Positions 38,082-47,889 of a DNA stretch of 64,000 nt are shown in pieces. The notes under the pieces are model-generated. The model was not told the DNA's origin, made no database searches, and worked only from the letters and a program-made list of their open reading frames with translations. The DNA comes from Rhizobium sp. Root482 (lineage in GTDB: Bacteria > Pseudomonadota > Alphaproteobacteria > Rhizobiales > Rhizobiaceae). How positions within the stretch are numbered: position 1 is the first letter of the stretch; each line of letters starts with the position of its first letter. Both the position numbers and the translations under genes were made by a program. The DNA lies in NCBI RefSeq assembly GCF_001426565.1, contig NZ_LMFA01000012.1:248861-312860 (forward strand), written 5' to 3'.

Positions 38082-39014
38082 CTACTTCGGAAAATCCAGT
38101 CCCATCTCGCGGAAGCGCTCGGGGTCGTCGCCCCAGTTCTCGCGCACCTTGACGAACAGGAACAGGTGAACGGGCTGCTCGAGGATTTCGGAAAGTTCCT
38201 TGCGCGAGGCCATGGAGATGGCCTTGATCGCCTCGCCGTTCTTGCCCAGCGCGATCTTCTTCTGGCTGTCGCGCTCGACATAGATCACCTGCTCGATTCG
38301 CACCGAGCCGTCCTTGCGCTCTTCCCATTTCTCGGTCTCGACATGGGAAGAATAGGGAAGCTCCTGGTGCAGCCGCAGGAACAGTTTTTCGCGGGTGATC
38401 TCGGCAGCGAGCTGGCGCATGGGCAGGTCGGAGATCTGGTCTTCCGGATAGTACCATGGCCCTTCCGGCAGCTTCATGGCGAGATAATCGAGCACGTCAT
38501 CGCAGCCGGAGCCTGTCAGCGCCGAAATCATGAAGGTGCGCTCGAATTCGACATACTCATTGGCCGCGGTCGCAAGCTTCAGCAGGTCTTCGCGCGACAC
38601 CTGGTCGATCTTGTTGAGCACCAGCATTTTCGGCTGCTCGACATGCTTGAGCCCTTCGAGAATGGTTTCGGCGTCGCCCTTCAGTCCGCGTTCGCTGTCG
38701 ATCAGCATCATGATGGCGTCGGCATCCTTGGCCCCGCCCCAGGCGGTCGTCACCATGGCGCGGTCGAGCCGCCGGCGCGGCTTGAAAATGCCGGGCGTAT
38801 CCATGAAGACGATCTGCGCATTCTTGTGGATCGCGATACCGCGCACGATGGCGCGGGTCGTCTGCACCTTGTGGCTGACGATCGAGACCTTGGCGCCGAC
38901 CAGCCGGTTGACCAGCGTCGATTTGCCGGCATTGGTGGCGCCGATCAGGGCCACGAAACCCGAGCGGGTCGGGCCTTTTTCGGTTGCCTGCGTGTTTGCG
39001 TCTGTTTCGTTCAT
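38082..39014 (-). CDS. era: GTPase Era
   Basis: A 310-residue Era, which binds the 3' end of 16S rRNA and checks 30S maturation. G1 is GATNAGKS (25-32), G3 DTPG, G4 NKID, and the C-terminal KH domain is marked by KIALGKNGEAIKAIS. The ATG at 39014 gives a short polar leader (MNETDAN) before the G domain. It follows rnc by 105 bp; in related genomes the two are often closer. Together acpS, lepB, rnc and era form a conserved transcription unit. Confidence 0.96.
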   Translation of the reverse strand: MNETDANTQATEKGPTRSGFVALIGATNAGKSTLVNRLVGAKVSIVSHKVQTTRAIVRGIAIHKNAQIVFMDTPGIFKPRRRLDRAMVTTAWGGAKDADAIMMLIDSERGLKGDAETILEGLKHVEQPKMLVLNKIDQVSREDLLKLATAANEYVEFERTFMISALTGSGCDDVLDYLAMKLPEGPWYYPEDQISDLPMRQLAAEITREKLFLRLHQELPYSSHVETEKWEERKDGSVRIEQVIYVERDSQKKIALGKNGEAIKAISMASRKELSEILEQPVHLFLFVKVRENWGDDPERFREMGLDFPK

Positions 39015-39119
39015 GATGTCAGTGATTCCGATTGAGCGCCGGCGTCGCTTAGACGCGCAAGGTCGCATGGCCTGTCAAAGATTGCCTGATCTTTCGGGAG
39101 GACACTGCCTCCAGACAGA

Positions 39120-39836
39120 TCAAGCCGTCGTCGGTTTCTTCCAGACGCCCTCGCGCTCCAGAATTTTTGTCGCGGCCACCTGTTCGGCGGCGCGCTTGGA
39201 CCGGTCTATCCCCGTCGCCGGCGCTATGCCGGGTATTTCCACCGTGACGGTGAAGCGCGGATCGTGATCCGGCCCGGAACGGTCGTCGATGCGATAGTTC
39301 GGCGTGACGGCAAACCTGGCATGCGCCCATTCCTGCAATTCGGTCTTAGCGTCGCGGCGCGCGCCATCCACCCGGCTTGCCCGCGCCGACCAGTGCTGCT
39401 GGATGAAGCCACGTGCCGCTTCGAGCCCGCCGTCGAGATAGATCGCGGCAATGAGGGATTCTACCACATCGGCGCGCACATTCAGCATGTGTTTTCCGGT
39501 GAGCTTCTTCACGTCGGCGCCGGTACGGATGAACAGATGCAGCGACAGCGCATCGGCCACCAGCGCACAGCTATCGGCGCTGACCAGCTGGTTCAGGCGA
39601 ACGGACAGTTCGCCCTCATCCGCCTCCTTGAAGGTCTGGAACAGCAATTCGGCGACGCAGAGCCCGAGCACCCGATCACCGAGGAATTCCAGCCGCTCAT
39701 AGTTCGAGCCCTTGGCATTGCGGGCGCTGGCATGGGTCAGCGCCCGGTCGAGCCGCTCCTTCTGGACAAAGCTGTAGCCGATCGCCGCTTCCAGCCGCGC
39801 CCGGTCCTCCGTGTTCAGCGAACGGCCCTTGCTCAT
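39120..39836 (-). CDS. rnc: ribonuclease III
   Basis: A 238-residue RNase III for rRNA and mRNA processing of double-stranded RNA. The catalytic signature ERLEFLGDRVLGL is at about 47-59, the second acidic site is in VRADVVESLIAAIYLD, and the C-terminal double-stranded RNA-binding domain (about 160-230) includes AKTELQEWAHAR and RSKRAAEQVAATKIL. Its start overlaps the lepB stop by 4 bp (ATGA). Confidence 0.96.
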   Translation of the reverse strand: MSKGRSLNTEDRARLEAAIGYSFVQKERLDRALTHASARNAKGSNYERLEFLGDRVLGLCVAELLFQTFKEADEGELSVRLNQLVSADSCALVADALSLHLFIRTGADVKKLTGKHMLNVRADVVESLIAAIYLDGGLEAARGFIQQHWSARASRVDGARRDAKTELQEWAHARFAVTPNYRIDDRSGPDHDPRFTVTVEIPGIAPATGIDRSKRAAEQVAATKILEREGVWKKPTTA

Positions 39837-40576
39837 TCGACGCTCTTGAAGAAGCGGTCATAACGCAGATTGGTCGGCCATTTCCAGATTTCGAGGAAGG
39901 ACGTGTCGTTGCCGAGCGAGAAGAAGATCACGCTGGCACGGCCGACGAGATTCTGAGCGGGCACGAAACCGACGTCGAAACGGCTGTCGGCCGAGTTGTC
40001 GCGATTGTCGCCCATCATGAAGTAATGGCCCTCGGGAACGATGAATTCCCGGGTATTGTCGCCGCGCGTATCGGTAAACTGATCGAGCGTGTCATAGGTC
40101 ACGCCATTGTCCAGCGTTTCGCGGAAAACCGGAATTTCACCGCCGGTATCGTAGCCACCATCGGCACGGAAGACGCCGTCCGGCACGCGCTCGACCGCCT
40201 TGTCGTTGACATAGAGGACATTGTCGCGCACCTGCACGCGGTCGCCCGGCAGGCCGATCAGGCGCTTGATATAGTCGATATCCGGGTTCGGCGGAAAGCG
40301 GAACACGACGACATCGCCGCGCTCAGGTTCGCTTGCAAAGATGCGCCCGTCGAACAGGTCCGGCGAGAACGGCAGCGAATATTTCGAATAGCCGTAGGCG
40401 AACTTGTTGACGAAGATATAGTCGCCGACCAGAAGCGTCGGCATCATCGAGCCCGAGGGAATGGTAAAGGGCTGGAAGAAGACCGTGCGGATCACCACGG
40501 CCAGAAGCAGCGCCTGGATGATGACCTTGACGTTTTCCCACAGGCCGTCCTGCTTCTTTTCGATCTTCTCTGCCAC
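39833..40576 (-). CDS. lepB: signal peptidase I
   Basis: A 247-residue signal peptidase I. One N-terminal membrane segment (about 13-33, VKVIIQALLLAVVIRTVFF) is followed by the catalytic serine in FTIPSGSMMPTLLVGD and the lysine box in DIDYIKRLIGLPGDRV. MGDNRDNSADSR is the conserved box E. It cuts signal peptides of exported proteins on the outer face of the inner membrane. The start is GTG at 40576 with AAGGAAG upstream; the frame extends further but is not conserved-looking. rnc overlaps its stop. Confidence 0.95.
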   Translation of the reverse strand: MAEKIEKKQDGLWENVKVIIQALLLAVVIRTVFFQPFTIPSGSMMPTLLVGDYIFVNKFAYGYSKYSLPFSPDLFDGRIFASEPERGDVVVFRFPPNPDIDYIKRLIGLPGDRVQVRDNVLYVNDKAVERVPDGVFRADGGYDTGGEIPVFRETLDNGVTYDTLDQFTDTRGDNTREFIVPEGHYFMMGDNRDNSADSRFDVGFVPAQNLVGRASVIFFSLGNDTSFLEIWKWPTNLRYDRFFKSVE

Positions 40577-40703
40577 GCCACGTCTTCCTTGATCTGGTCC
40601 TGGTGCCCTTCCGGGCGCCGAGCGAATGTCTTCGCGCCGCAAAGGGCGCCGGCTTTTCACATGCCCTGGGCTTGTCTCACCCGGACATGCTCTAAACGCT
40701 TCC

Positions 40704-41111
40704 TCAATCTTGAGCAACCGGCAGTGCCTCGATTATGACAAAGGCCTGCGCCAGGGGAAAATCATCGGTAATGGTCAGGTGAACGACGCCCCGATGGCCC
40801 GCCGGCAGCATCTCCGCCAGGCGCTCTGCCGCACCGCCGGTCAGATGCATGGTCGGCTTGCCGCCCGGCAGGTTGACCACGCCCATATCCTTCCAGAAGA
40901 CACCCTGCGCCATGCCGGTGCCGAGCGCCTTGGAACAAGCCTCCTTGGCGGCAAATCGCTTGGCATAGGATTCGGCGCGGTTCTTCCGGCCTTCCGACTT
41001 GCGGATTTCGATCTCGGTGAAACAGCGATTGGAAAAGCGTTCTCCGAAGCGCGCGAGCGAGCTTTCGATACGCCTGATGTCGATCAGGTCACTGCCGATG
41101 CCGATAATCAT
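40704..41111 (-). CDS. acpS: holo-[acyl-carrier-protein] synthase
   Basis: A 135-residue AcpS that transfers phosphopantetheine from CoA to acyl carrier protein. [16 protein letters not shown] at the N terminus and [16 protein letters not shown] (Mg and CoA site) are the two family motifs. ATG at 41111 begins the first strand directly; an alternative at 41129 adds six residues. It precedes lepB by 127 bp on the same strand. Confidence 0.95.
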   Translation of the reverse strand: MIIGIGSDLIDIRRIESSLARFGERFSNRCFTEIEIRKSEGRKNRAESYAKRFAAKEACSKALGTGMAQGVFWKDMGVVNLPGGKPTMHLTGGAAERLAEMLPAGHRGVVHLTITDDFPLAQAFVIIEALPVAQD

Positions 41112-41200
41112 CGAGACACAAAACTCCATTCAAATGCAAACACGCCTGGCGAAACAAGAGCAAAGAGGCGCTTGCCTGCCAAGTTACAAATTCGTCAGGT

Positions 41201-41779
41201 TCAGGTGGCATCGGCTGGGCCGGCCGTGCTGGCCTGGACGTGGCGTGAACGACGGGAACGGCGACGGGCCTGATAGAGACTGGCGGCATGGAAAGCCGCG
41301 ACGTAAAAGATGAGGGCGCTGGCGGCTGCAAGTGGCACGGTTCCAATCAACATCGGCTTCAGGACCGGTCCCCACAGATGCGACAGATCAAGCTCACCGA
41401 GCATGTGAAGGATATCCCGGCCCGACAGGGCACCGTGGCCGCCCGCCCCGGAAAGAGCCGTGCCGACCTCATAGACGGCGGCGAAAATCACCGGAATGGT
41501 CACCGGATTGGCAAGCGCGGTCGATAGGCCGGCAGCAAGCAGGTTTCCCGAAAAGGCATAGGCCAGCGCCAGCGCGATGAGGATATGAAAGCCGATGAAC
41601 GGCGTGGCCGAAGCGGCCGCACCCGCCGCAACCCCGACAGCAATGGAATGAGGCGACGACGACAGACGGATGACGCGCATCGACAGATAGCGCAGGCCTC
41701 GCGAAAAGCCCTTTCGCGGCCACAGGAACTCGCGGATTCGCCCCAGCCGGGTCGCCGGCCTCTTGCGTCTGAACAACAT
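41201..41779 (-). CDS. DUF2062 domain membrane protein
   Basis: A 192-residue protein with a basic N terminus (LFRRKRPATRLGRIREFLWPRKG) and about three to four membrane segments. SSPHSIAVGVAAGAAASATPFIGFH and ALANPVTIPVIFAA match DUF2062, a family of unknown function often found beside acpS or glycan genes in alphaproteobacteria. The start at 41779 is chosen because it matches the basic leader of the family; an upstream in-frame start at 41815 is possible. Confidence 0.83.
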   Translation of the reverse strand: MLFRRKRPATRLGRIREFLWPRKGFSRGLRYLSMRVIRLSSSPHSIAVGVAAGAAASATPFIGFHILIALALAYAFSGNLLAAGLSTALANPVTIPVIFAAVYEVGTALSGAGGHGALSGRDILHMLGELDLSHLWGPVLKPMLIGTVPLAAASALIFYVAAFHAASLYQARRRSRRSRHVQASTAGPADAT

Positions 41780-41958
41780 AATGCCGTGATAGACGATCCG
41801 CCCATGGCTATTCAATGTCTATTCAGTGGCACGATCGGAAAAATCGGCGTCCAGGCACCGGCCGAATGCCGGACCGGCGGTTCTGAGCTTTCAGCGTCCC
41901 ATGCAGCTTTTGCAGGGGTCCCGGCGGCCTGCGAAACAGGCAGCCGGACGGGCATATG

Positions 41959-42111
41959 TCAGAAGGAGTTGCGGAACAGGCCGCGGTCGATCTGGCGCTG
42001 ACGGTACTCCAGGTCGATCCTGTCGACGGAACCGTTGAGATAACGCAATTCGCGGTCTTGGGCAGTCGGTACGCGCAGGGCGTTGGTGATCTTTTTCAAT
42101 TGCTTGAACAT
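41959..42111 (-). CDS. DUF3563 family small protein
   Basis: A 50-residue protein starting MFKQLKKITNALRVPTAQ and ending RQRQIDRGLFRNSF. The pattern (short basic helix, then D-R-E-L-x-Y-L-N, then a second helix with D-L-E-Y-R-x-R-Q-I-D-R-G) matches the DUF3563 family as I recall it; function unknown. It is probably two amphipathic helices. CGAGG lies 7 bp before the ATG. It stands between DUF2062 and rsh. Many rhizobial genomes have pyrE in this neighbourhood; here there is only this small gene. Confidence 0.78.
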   Translation of the reverse strand: MFKQLKKITNALRVPTAQDRELRYLNGSVDRIDLEYRQRQIDRGLFRNSF

Positions 42112-42304
42112 GGCAAACCTCGTTGTTTACCTCCCGACAAGAAGATAGGCGCGGCAGCCGTTTTCCACCAGACACGCAAAAGGACAGCAGCCATGCGCAA
42201 GCTGCATGGCCTGCCCGTTCCGACACTGGAGAATGCCTCTTTGATGGGCAACTGCCTCGGATACAGTGCGAACAGCTGCGTTACGCCATCATCCAAGGTG
42301 CGAA

Positions 42305-44530
42305 CTATTCGAATACGCGCTTGATCGTGGAAACGCTCGGCAGATCCCTGATCTGGGTGATCAGATGATTGAGCTGGCGCAGATCCCAGACTTCGAGTTC
42401 AAGCTGGAATTCGCTGAAATCGGCGGCGACCGGCCCCATCGACAGGCTGCGGATATTGATATCGCTGGTGGCGATCGCCTGGGCGATCTCCGCAAGCGTA
42501 CCCGGCTCGTTCAGGGCATTGATCTGTATGCGCGCCATGAAGCGCGTATTGTTCGCCTCGTCGAGATCCCAGCGCACATCGATCCAGCGTTCCGATTCCT
42601 CGTCGAACTTCTGCAGGCTCGGCGACTGGATCGGATAGATGGTGATGCCCTTGTCCTTTTCCATGATGCCGACGATGCGGTCTCCCGGTACGGCACCCGA
42701 AGGGCTGAAATTGACCTGAGCATTGCCCGACAGGCCACGGATCGGCAGCGCCTCCGGCCCCTCCCCCTCCGGCGCGTCGAACATGTCCTTCGAGCGACCC
42801 GGCAGCTTGAACACCATGCCGGCGGCGCTGCGCATATTGAACCAGCCCTCGTCGGTATTGGGCTTCACGGTGACGCGCTCGTCCTGGTGGTCCGGATAGA
42901 CCGCCCGCATCACGTCGAGCGACGAGAGCTCGCCACGACCGACGGCGGCAATAGCATCCTCGACCTCCTTCTGGCCGAGACGGTGGAGGACCGGCTTCAT
43001 CGCCTCGCGGCTGAAGGCTTTGCCAGCGCGCTCGAACGTGCGCTCCAGTATTCGGTAGCCGAGGCCGGAATATTGCTTGCGCACGGCGGCGCGCGTCGCC
43101 CGCCGGATGGCGGCGCGGGCCTTGCCGGTGACAACGATCTCCTCCCAGGCGGGCGGCGGCACCTGTATGCCCGATCGGACGATCTCGACCTCGTCGCCGT
43201 TGTTCAGCCGCGTGACCAGCGGCATGATGCGGCCGTTGATCTTCGCGCCGACGCAGGTATCACCGATATTGGTGTGCACCGCATAGGCGAAGTCGATCGG
43301 CGTGGCGCCCCGCGGCAAGGCAATGAGCTGGCCCTTCGGGGTAAAGCAGAAAACCTGATCCTGGAAAAGTTCGAGCTTGGTGTGCTCGAGGAATTCTTCC
43401 GGGTTGTCCCCCTCGGCTAGCGATTCGATCGTCCGGCGCAGCCAGGAATAGGCGTTGGATTTCGGCGACAGCTTGATCTCGCCGGCGGGTTCCACGCTGT
43501 CCTTGTAGAGCGTATGGGCGGCAATGCCGTATTCGGCGATCTCGTGCATCAGCCGGGTGCGGATCTGCAACTCGATGCGCTGGCGGGAGGGGCCGACGAT
43601 CGTCGTGTGGATCGACTGGTAATCGTTCTGCTTGGGCGTCGAAATATAGTCCTTAAACCGTCCGGGAACGACGCGCCAGCGGGTATGGACGATGCCGAGC
43701 GCCCGATAGCAATCGGGAATATCCGCAACGACGATGCGAAAACCCCAGACATCGGAGAGCTGTTCGAAGGACAGCGACTTCGATTGCATCTTCCTGAAGA
43801 TGGAATAGGGCTTTTTCTGCCGGCCCTTGACGAGCGTGCCGGTCAAGCCCTTGGCAAGGATGAGTTCGCCCAGTTCGTCCTCGATCTTCTTGATCAGGCC
43901 TTCATTGCGGGTCGACAATTCGTTCAGGCGGCGGGTGACGGTATCGAAGGCTTCGGGATTGATATGGCGGAAGGAGAGATTTTCCAGCTCCTCGCGCATG
44001 TCCTGCATGCCCATGCGGCCGGCCAGCGGCGCATAGATATCCATCGTCTCTTCGGAAATCCGGGCCCGCTTTTCCGCCGACATGTGATCGAGCGTGCGCA
44101 TATTGTGCAGCCGGTCGGCAAGCTTGACCAGGAGCACGCGCACATCGTCGGAGATGGCCAGCAGCAGCTTGCGCAGGTTTTCCGCCTGCTTGGCCTTCTT
44201 GGTGACGAGATCGAGCTTCTTGATCTTCGTCAGGCCCTCCACCAGGGCGCCGATATCCTCGCCGAACAGATCGTCGATTTCCGCCCGGGTCGCCGTCGTG
44301 TCCTCGATCGTATCGTGGAGCAGCGCCACCGCGATCGTCGATTCATCGAGATGCATTTCGGTAAGGATGGCGGCCACTTCGAGAGGATGGGAAATGTAGG
44401 GGTCGCCGCTTGCCCGTTTCTGCTGGCCATGCTTCTGCATGGCGTAAACATAGGCCTTGTTCAGAAGCGCCTCGTTCACATCGGGCTTGTATTTTTGAAC
44501 GCGCTCAACGAGCTCGTATTGGCGCATCAT
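42305..44530 (-). CDS. rsh: bifunctional (p)ppGpp synthetase/hydrolase Rsh
   Basis: A 741-residue RelA/SpoT homologue that makes and degrades (p)ppGpp in the stringent response. Domains in order: HD hydrolase (LLHDTIEDT near 71-79, KLADRLHNMRTL), synthetase (about 240-350, with KDYISTPKQNDYQSIHTTIVGP), TGS (about 395-455) and a C-terminal ACT domain (last 75 residues). Intact HD and synthetase motifs suggest both activities. Two ATG codons are adjacent (44530 and 44527). It follows rpoZ by 153 bp on the same strand, the classic rpoZ-rsh order. Confidence 0.95.
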   Translation of the reverse strand: MMRQYELVERVQKYKPDVNEALLNKAYVYAMQKHGQQKRASGDPYISHPLEVAAILTEMHLDESTIAVALLHDTIEDTTATRAEIDDLFGEDIGALVEGLTKIKKLDLVTKKAKQAENLRKLLLAISDDVRVLLVKLADRLHNMRTLDHMSAEKRARISEETMDIYAPLAGRMGMQDMREELENLSFRHINPEAFDTVTRRLNELSTRNEGLIKKIEDELGELILAKGLTGTLVKGRQKKPYSIFRKMQSKSLSFEQLSDVWGFRIVVADIPDCYRALGIVHTRWRVVPGRFKDYISTPKQNDYQSIHTTIVGPSRQRIELQIRTRLMHEIAEYGIAAHTLYKDSVEPAGEIKLSPKSNAYSWLRRTIESLAEGDNPEEFLEHTKLELFQDQVFCFTPKGQLIALPRGATPIDFAYAVHTNIGDTCVGAKINGRIMPLVTRLNNGDEVEIVRSGIQVPPPAWEEIVVTGKARAAIRRATRAAVRKQYSGLGYRILERTFERAGKAFSREAMKPVLHRLGQKEVEDAIAAVGRGELSSLDVMRAVYPDHQDERVTVKPNTDEGWFNMRSAAGMVFKLPGRSKDMFDAPEGEGPEALPIRGLSGNAQVNFSPSGAVPGDRIVGIMEKDKGITIYPIQSPSLQKFDEESERWIDVRWDLDEANNTRFMARIQINALNEPGTLAEIAQAIATSDINIRSLSMGPVAADFSEFQLELEVWDLRQLNHLITQIRDLPSVSTIKRVFE

Positions 44531-44650
44531 CCGTGAGCGACTCCAGGAAATCCGGAATGAAAAAGTGCGCCAATCATAGGAGTGGCGCACCGCTTTGCCT
44601 ATGCCGACATCTCCCGCATCCGGGAGAAAGACGGCACCGCGTCAGAACGT

Positions 44651-44676
44651 CGCATCCGGGACGTTAGCCGGATGCG
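44651..44676 (-). terminator. hairpin between rpoZ and rsh
   Basis: CGCATCCGG and CCGGATGCG form a 9-bp perfect stem with an 8-base loop, starting 8 bp after the rpoZ stop codon. No real T-run follows. It may be a weak terminator or attenuator that reduces read-through into rsh. Confidence 0.4.
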
Positions 44677-44683
44677 GGCCGTT

Positions 44684-45091
44684 TCAGTAATCGTCGCTTT
44701 TTTCCGGCGGAACAAGGCCTTCGATACCGGCCAAGAGTTCCTCTTCCGACATGCGATCGAAGGTGACCACTTCCGGCTGGTCGTCGTCGCCCGACTGTTC
44801 CGCGAAAACCGCAGCCGCGTCGTTGGCGATCAGCGAGGACGGATCGGGTTCCGGCTCGTCGATTTCGACATGCTTCTGCAGGGAATGGATCAGGTCTTCC
44901 TTGAGGTCGCCCGGCGACAGGGTTTCGTCGGCGATCTCGCGCAGGGCGACGACCGGGTTCTTGTCATTGTCGCGATCGATGGTGATCGACGCACCCTGGG
45001 AGATCAGCCGGGCGCGGTGGCTTGCCAGAAGCACGAGTTCGAAACGGTTATCGACCTTGTCGATGCAGTCTTCAACGGTGACGCGAGCCAT
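44684..45091 (-). CDS. rpoZ: RNA polymerase omega subunit
   Basis: A 135-residue omega subunit. [28 protein letters not shown] at the N terminus is the conserved part that holds the beta' subunit; it is followed by [14 protein letters not shown]. The acidic C-terminal tail of about 55 residues is longer than in E. coli and normal for Rhizobiales. ATG at 45091 has AAAGGA upstream. Omega also helps RNA polymerase sense ppGpp, which fits with rsh next to it. Confidence 0.94.
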   Translation of the reverse strand: MARVTVEDCIDKVDNRFELVLLASHRARLISQGASITIDRDNDKNPVVALREIADETLSPGDLKEDLIHSLQKHVEIDEPEPDPSSLIANDAAAVFAEQSGDDDQPEVVTFDRMSEEELLAGIEGLVPPEKSDDY

Positions 45092-45677
45092 TGCCTGTCC
45101 TTTGGATCTCAAGAGCGCAGCCCTGATCGCAGATGCCCTGAAACGACCCGGCGCTGGCGCTGATTAACAAAATCGGACCCCGTCCAGCCGTCGGCCTGAC
45201 GGTCTACGTGGCTCCGATTTCAGGAATTAACCTGCCCGATACAAGCAAACCTGAACAAATTCAAGTTTTTCTTCATCCAGGGTCGAAGTTATCCGCTGGC
45301 AGCGCATGTCTTTGGTCAGCGAAGACAACCAGGCAGGCATCGAACGACCGGTCGTGCGGCTTCGGCATCCATAATCAAGAACGACACGTTATCCGTTCGA
45401 AATCATCCTTAACGAAAAAATCGACACTGGAGTAAGCTGTGCTGGCCTGATGCAAAAAAAATCCTAAATAAAGGCAATCCTAACTTAATTTCCGCAAAGA
45501 ACTGCGAGATGTAGCCTTTTCGTCCAGAATTTTCTTGGACTAAAGCCAGTATGGACCTACAAGGCTCCATTGTATATGATGAAAGCTTAATGTACGCGAA
45601 TTCTTTCTTCCTCGCCGCAATACGCTCGCGGAGGTTGAAAAAAATCATACGCATTGAGATAAACCAAAGGAAATACG
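45092..45677. other. 586-bp AT-rich gap between rpoZ and the NYN gene
   Basis: Divergent promoter region for rpoZ (minus) and the NYN protein (plus). The right half (about 45400-45660) is markedly AT-rich, with A-runs near 45415, 45453 and 45642. A 93-residue minus-strand open frame (45409-45690) has no ribosome site or familiar sequence and is not called. A small RNA could be here, but no known family is recognised. Confidence 0.45.
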
Positions 45678-46256
45678 ATGTTCGATCCACGCGAAAAAAT
45701 CGCGCTCTTTATCGACGGCGCCAATTTATACGCCGCTTCGAAAAGCCTGGGTTTCGACATTGACTATCGCAAGCTGCTCAAGGCTTTCCAGAAGCGCGGC
45801 TATCTGCTGCGCGCCTATTATTACACCGCGCTGATCGAGGACCAGGAATATTCCTCCATCCGTCCATTGATCGACTGGCTGGATTACAACGGCTACAAGG
45901 TTGTGACGAAGCCCGCCAAGGAATTCACCGATTCCCTCGGGCGGCGCAAGATCAAGGGCAATATGGACATCGAGCTGGCCATCGATGCGATGGAACAGTC
46001 GGAAACCGTCGATCATCTGGTGATCTTTTCCGGCGACGGCGACTTCACCACGCTGGTGGAAGCCCTGCAGCGCAAGGGGCGCAAGGTATCGGTGGTGTCC
46101 ACCATGGCGACCCAGCCGCCGATGATCGCCGACGATCTTCGCCGCCAGGCGGATCATTTCATCGAACTGGTGAGCCTGAAGGCAGAAGTGGGCCGCGATC
46201 CCTCCGAGCGGCCGGCCCGGGCCAGCGAACCGGTTGCGGACGACGCCGAGGAATGA
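45678..46256 (+). CDS. NYN domain protein (LabA/DUF88 family)
   Basis: A 192-residue PIN-like NYN-domain protein, a predicted nuclease. Acidic metal-site residues are visible in FIDGANLY (D14), KGNMDIELAIDAME and FSGDGDFTTL. The C-terminal 25 residues are a polar tail rich in Ala, Pro and Glu. The family is linked to RNA processing or turnover in bacteria, with few tested members. AAAGGAA precedes the ATG. It is convergent with smpB and divergent from rpoZ, a stable arrangement in rhizobia. Confidence 0.88.
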   Translation: MFDPREKIALFIDGANLYAASKSLGFDIDYRKLLKAFQKRGYLLRAYYYTALIEDQEYSSIRPLIDWLDYNGYKVVTKPAKEFTDSLGRRKIKGNMDIELAIDAMEQSETVDHLVIFSGDGDFTTLVEALQRKGRKVSVVSTMATQPPMIADDLRRQADHFIELVSLKAEVGRDPSERPARASEPVADDAEE

Positions 46257-46311
46257 AAACGACGGGGGCCGGCCGAGAGGTCTGCCCCAACGCCGGAGAG
46301 ACCCTCCCGCT

Positions 46312-46791
46312 TTAGTGGTGGTCCTTCATGATCCGGCTTTTCTGCCGGTTCCAGTCCCGTTCCTTTTCGCTTTCGCGCTTGTCGTGCAGCTTCTTGCCCT
46401 TACCCAATGCCAATTCCAGCTTCGCCCTGCCCTGATCGTTGAAGTAGATCTTGAGCGGGATCAGCGTCATGCCGTCACGATTGATGGCGCTTTGCAACCG
46501 ATGGGCCTCGCGCTTCGACAGAAGCAGCTTGCGCCGGCGACGCGGCTCGTGGTTGAAGCGATTGGCCTGCAGATATTCCGGCAGATAGGAATTGATCAGC
46601 CACATCTCCCCGCCCTCGTCGGTGGCATAGGATTCGGCGATATTGGCCTTGCCTTCGCGCAGCGACTTGACCTCGGTGCCGGTGAGAACCAGACCGGCCT
46701 CATAGGTATCGATGATCTCGTAATTGAAGCGGGCCTTACGGTTCTCCGCGACGATTTTATTGACCACGCGCTGGCTGCCTTTGGGTGCCAT
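46312..46791 (-). CDS. smpB: SsrA-binding protein SmpB
   Basis: A 159-residue SmpB, the tmRNA partner in rescue of stalled ribosomes. [35 protein letters not shown] and [27 protein letters not shown] are diagnostic. The C-terminal basic tail ([17 protein letters not shown]) is the part that enters the mRNA channel. Its ATG overlaps the dapA stop by one base (TGATG), so translation is coupled. No tmRNA gene is seen nearby. Confidence 0.96.
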   Translation of the reverse strand: MAPKGSQRVVNKIVAENRKARFNYEIIDTYEAGLVLTGTEVKSLREGKANIAESYATDEGGEMWLINSYLPEYLQANRFNHEPRRRRKLLLSKREAHRLQSAINRDGMTLIPLKIYFNDQGRAKLELALGKGKKLHDKRESEKERDWNRQKSRIMKDHH

Positions 46792-47675
46792 CAGTTCATC
46801 AGCCCCGCATGGCGCAGCGCCGCGTCGATCGCCGCCTCCGTTGCCGGCTCGAGCGTCGACAGCAGGGGAGAACGCACCGTGCGGCTCATCTGGCGCAACC
46901 TGTTGAGTGCATATTTGGCGCCGCAAAGGCCGGGCTCCATGAAGATCGCCCGGTGCAGCGGCATCAGTTTGTCCTGATACTCCAGCGCCTTGGCATAATT
47001 GCCGGCGAGCGTCGCCTCCTGGAATTCGGCGCAGAGGCGCGGCGCCACGTTGGCCGTCACGGAAATGCACCCTACCCCGCCATGGGCGTTGAAGCCGAGC
47101 GCCGTCGCATCCTCGCCCGATAGCTGGACGAAGCCGGGGCCGCAGGCCAGGCGCTGCTCGGAGACGCGCTCGATCTTGCCGGTCGCATCCTTGACGCCGA
47201 TGATCGACGGATGTGCCTTGTGCAGCGCCGCCATGGTCTCGACGCTCATATCGACAACCGAGCGGCCGGGAATATTATAGACCACGATCGGCAGCCGGAT
47301 GCTTTCGGCAATGGCGGCATAATGGGCGAAAAGCCCCTTCTGGGTCGGCTTGTTGTAATAAGGCGTCACCACCAGGACGGCATCTGCACCGGCCTTTTCT
47401 GCATGCTGGGCAAGCTCGATCGCCTCGATCGTATTGTTGGAGCCGGCGCCGGCAATGACGGGCACGCGCCTGGCCGCCGTTTCGATGCACAATTCGACGA
47501 CGCGTTTATGTTCGGCATGCGACAGGGTGGGCGATTCACCGGTGGTGCCGACCGGCACCAGGCCGTGACTGCCTTCGGCGATCTGCCATTCGACATGCGC
47601 GGCAAAGGCATCCGTATCCACCGCGCCCGATGCGGTGAACGGTGTGACGAGAGCGGGGAAGGATCCCTTGAACAT
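46791..47675 (-). CDS. dapA: 4-hydroxy-tetrahydrodipicolinate synthase
   Basis: A 294-residue DapA, which condenses pyruvate with aspartate semialdehyde in the lysine/diaminopimelate pathway. The Schiff-base lysine is K162 (GVKDATG), with Y133 (YNIPGRS), T44-T45 (GTTGES) and R138 completing the site. ATG at 47675 has AGGAG upstream. It is translated together with smpB. Confidence 0.95.
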   Translation of the reverse strand: MFKGSFPALVTPFTASGAVDTDAFAAHVEWQIAEGSHGLVPVGTTGESPTLSHAEHKRVVELCIETAARRVPVIAGAGSNNTIEAIELAQHAEKAGADAVLVVTPYYNKPTQKGLFAHYAAIAESIRLPIVVYNIPGRSVVDMSVETMAALHKAHPSIIGVKDATGKIERVSEQRLACGPGFVQLSGEDATALGFNAHGGVGCISVTANVAPRLCAEFQEATLAGNYAKALEYQDKLMPLHRAIFMEPGLCGAKYALNRLRQMSRTVRSPLLSTLEPATEAAIDAALRHAGLMN

Positions 47676-47889
47676 GCACGACTCCTGACGGCCGGAACGT
47701 GAAACCAGCCCATGCTTTGGCCGTATTTCGTGGTTAGAAAACTGGCGCACCATAGTCATGTGAGGTGCTTGCGGCAAGCATTCTGTAGCGCCATTATCAC
47801 CGGCTCCCGCTCTATTCATCCGGGAGCGACGGCGCGACGACCTCCGGCAATCGCCCGCCGCCCGGACGCGCCGATATCGACGGGATCGA

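Noticed and set aside
36451-38169. 572-codon plus-strand frame opposite the CFA synthase gene
   Set aside because: Antisense shadow of a clear enzyme gene; composition not protein-like.
45409-45690. 93-codon minus-strand frame in the rpoZ-NYN gap
   Set aside because: AT-rich, no ribosome site, no domain, and overlaps the NYN start.
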